From NCBI GenBank assembly GCA_964624465.1, contig CAZUZD010000290.1, forward strand, positions 1 through 7,850: 7,850 nt of DNA, in the 5' to 3' direction. A program made the translations under genes and the position numbers. The notes under the pieces are model-generated. The model had not been told where the DNA came from and ran no database searches. It saw nothing but the letters and a program-made list of their open reading frames with translations. This stretch comes from CAZUZD01 sp964624465. Lineage in GTDB: Bacteria; Planctomycetota; Planctomycetia; Isosphaerales; Isosphaeraceae. Of the stretch, positions 6,543-7,850 are shown piece by piece. Numbering within the stretch: position 1 is the first letter of the stretch; each line of letters starts with the position of its first letter.

Positions 6543-7850
6543 TCAGCGCGGCTCGTAGGCCAGGTTGGGGCTGAGCCACCGCTCGACTTCGTCGAGCGGC
6601 TTTCCCGTCCGGGCGGCATACGACTCGACTTGNNNNNNNNNNGACGGCGAAGTACCGGGCCTGGGGGTGACCGAAGTAGTAGCCACTCACGGCGGCGGCC
6701 GGGACCATGGCGAGGCTCTCGGTGAGCCACATGTCCGTCTGGGCCTTCACGTCAAGCAGGTCCCAGAGCGGCAGCTTGAGCGTGTGGTCGGGGCACGCCG
6801 GGTAGCCCGGGGCCGGGCGGATCCCGCGATACTCCTCCTCGATGAGCTGCTCGGGCGTGAGCTGCTCCTGCTCGCCGTAGCGCCAGTCGCGGCGGGCACG
6901 GGCGTGGAGCATCTCGGCGAAGGCCTCGGCCAGGCGGTCGGCCAGGGCCTTGGCCATGATCGCCGAGTAGTCGTCGTGGTCGGCCTCGAACGCCTTCACC
7001 AGCTCGTCGACCCCGTGGCCGGTCGTGACGGCGAAGGCCCCCAGGTAATCGGCCCGGCCCGAGCCGACCGGCGCGATGTAGTCAGCCAGGCTCCGGAAGT
7101 CCTTCTGCCCCACCCGCTCCCACTGCTGCCGGAGCATCGGTAGCCGCTCGCGGACGGTCTGGCGCGACTCGTCGGTGAAGACGATCACATCGTCGCCGTC
7201 GGAGTTCGCTGGGAAGAACCCGTAGACGGCGTGCGCCTGGAACTTGTTGCCGGCGACGATCTGATCGAGGAGCTTGAGCGCATCGGCGTGGAGCCGGCGG
7301 GCCTCCTCGCCGACGACCTCATCCTTGAGGATGTTCGGGTACTTTCCGCGCAGCTCCCAGGCCGAGAAGAAGGGCGACCAGTCGATGAACGGCACGATCT
7401 CGGCCAGCGGGATGTCCCGCAACGTCCGGGGGCCCAGGAACGCCGGGGTGTCGATCGGGGTCGTCGCCCAGTCGATCCGGAACCGCTGGTTCAGGGCCTC
7501 AGCGTAGGGGACCAGCTTGCGCTGGACCTTGCGACCGAAGGCGATCCGCTCCTGCTCCTGCATTGCCCGGTTGGCGGCGTCGAAGCCGACGCGCTCCTCG
7601 GGGCGGATCAGCCGATCGACCACGCCGACGCAGCGGGAGGCGTCCTTGACGTGGACGACCATGCCCTCGTAGTGGGGGGCGATCTTGACGGCAGTGTGCT
7701 TGGGGCTGGTGGTGGCGCCGCCGATCAGGAGCGGCATCGTGAAGCCCTCGCGCTTCATCTCCTTGGCGACATGGACCATCTCGTCGAGCGAGGGTGTGAT
7801 CAGGCCCGAGAGCCCGATGATGTCGGCCCCTTCGGTCTTGGCCCGTGCCA
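6543..7850 (-). CDS. metH: Cobalamin-dependent methionine synthase MetH, C-terminal part, 5' end outside window
   Basis: Transfers a methyl group from methyltetrahydrofolate through cobalamin to homocysteine, giving methionine. Visible are 402 codons before a run of N, and 29 residues plus a stop after it. The right edge begins inside the B12-binding domain (GLSGLITPSLDEM, then PLLIGGATTS, typical of its Rossmann fold). The AdoMet-dependent reactivation domain follows: FIDWSPFFSAWELRGKYP, with the Asp that contacts AdoMet in E. coli, and RPAPGYPACPDH (near 6785-6825), the AdoMet-binding signature. SGYYFGHPQARYFAV leads to the gap. After the gap the frame resumes as QVESYAARTGKPLDEVERW and ends SPNLAYEPR with TGA at 6545-6543. 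The homocysteine- and folate-binding domains and the start lie beyond the window; complete MetH is about 1,200 residues. The two parts lie in different frames only because ten N were inserted; I read this as one intact gene with an assembly gap, not a pseudogene. The gene is convergent with the EF-G-like gene. Confidence 0.95.
6633..6642. other. Assembly gap of ten N inside metH
   Basis: Ten undetermined bases lie in the last part of metH. The flanking codons (GTC at 6645-6643 and CAA at 6632-6630 on the minus strand) can be joined in frame only if the true missing length is a multiple of three, so ten is a placeholder. From the usual MetH ending, about six residues (roughly GKIGRD between AV and QVESYA), hence about 18 bases, are probably missing. 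That figure is from memory of the family. Confidence 0.9.

Noticed and set aside
6488..6730. Minus-strand continuation of metH reading through the N run to 6493
   Set aside because: The tail after the gap is nonsense for MetH. The true C-terminus is found in another frame, ending at 6543, so this is a gap-length artefact.
1..7850. Mobile elements, CRISPR arrays, tRNA or rRNA genes, defence or toxin systems
   Set aside because: No transposase or integrase motifs, regularly spaced repeats, cloverleaf-like sequences or rRNA segments were seen. All long conserved frames are housekeeping genes, so a novel system is not supported here.

Overview
The window is ordinary-looking chromosomal DNA from a bacterium with very high G+C. 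Both strands of the coding regions have G or C at most third codon positions, and long antisense frames stay open as a result. Five protein genes are recognisable, all core metabolism or translation. The mix of an EF-G-like paralogue, a stand-alone hisA outside any his operon, a long-form NadA, cobalamin-dependent MetH and few clear Shine-Dalgarno sequences would fit a planctomycete, perhaps of the Isosphaeraceae type. That assignment is inference from gene content and style; no rRNA or other decisive marker is present.

Layout, left to right. Positions 1-1729 (minus) hold most of glgB, the glycogen branching enzyme, cut at its C-terminal end by the window edge. Positions 1730-2067 are a non-coding spacer with two inverted repeats and a candidate glgB promoter. 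Positions 2068-3180 (minus) are nadA, quinolinate synthase. Positions 3181-3460 form a divergent control region with a candidate promoter facing each way. Positions 3461-4183 (plus) are hisA, followed by a 167-base spacer ending in a good ribosome binding site. Positions 4351-6435 (plus) encode a full-length EF-G-like GTPase that differs from canonical EF-G at several GTPase motifs. A strong inverted repeat at 6459-6513 lies between this gene and the convergent metH, and probably ends transcription from both sides. Positions 6543-7850 (minus) are the C-terminal third or so of metH, interrupted by a ten-base run of N near its 3' end.

The genes do not form one pathway: they cover glycogen synthesis, NAD synthesis, histidine synthesis, a translation-factor paralogue and methionine synthesis. 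They look like separately transcribed housekeeping units. I see no mobile element, CRISPR array, tRNA, rRNA, toxin-antitoxin pair or defence system, and no evidence of a new system. The points most worth a second look are the assembly gap that falsely breaks the metH frame, the altered GTPase motifs of the EF-G paralogue, and the long convergent terminator hairpin.
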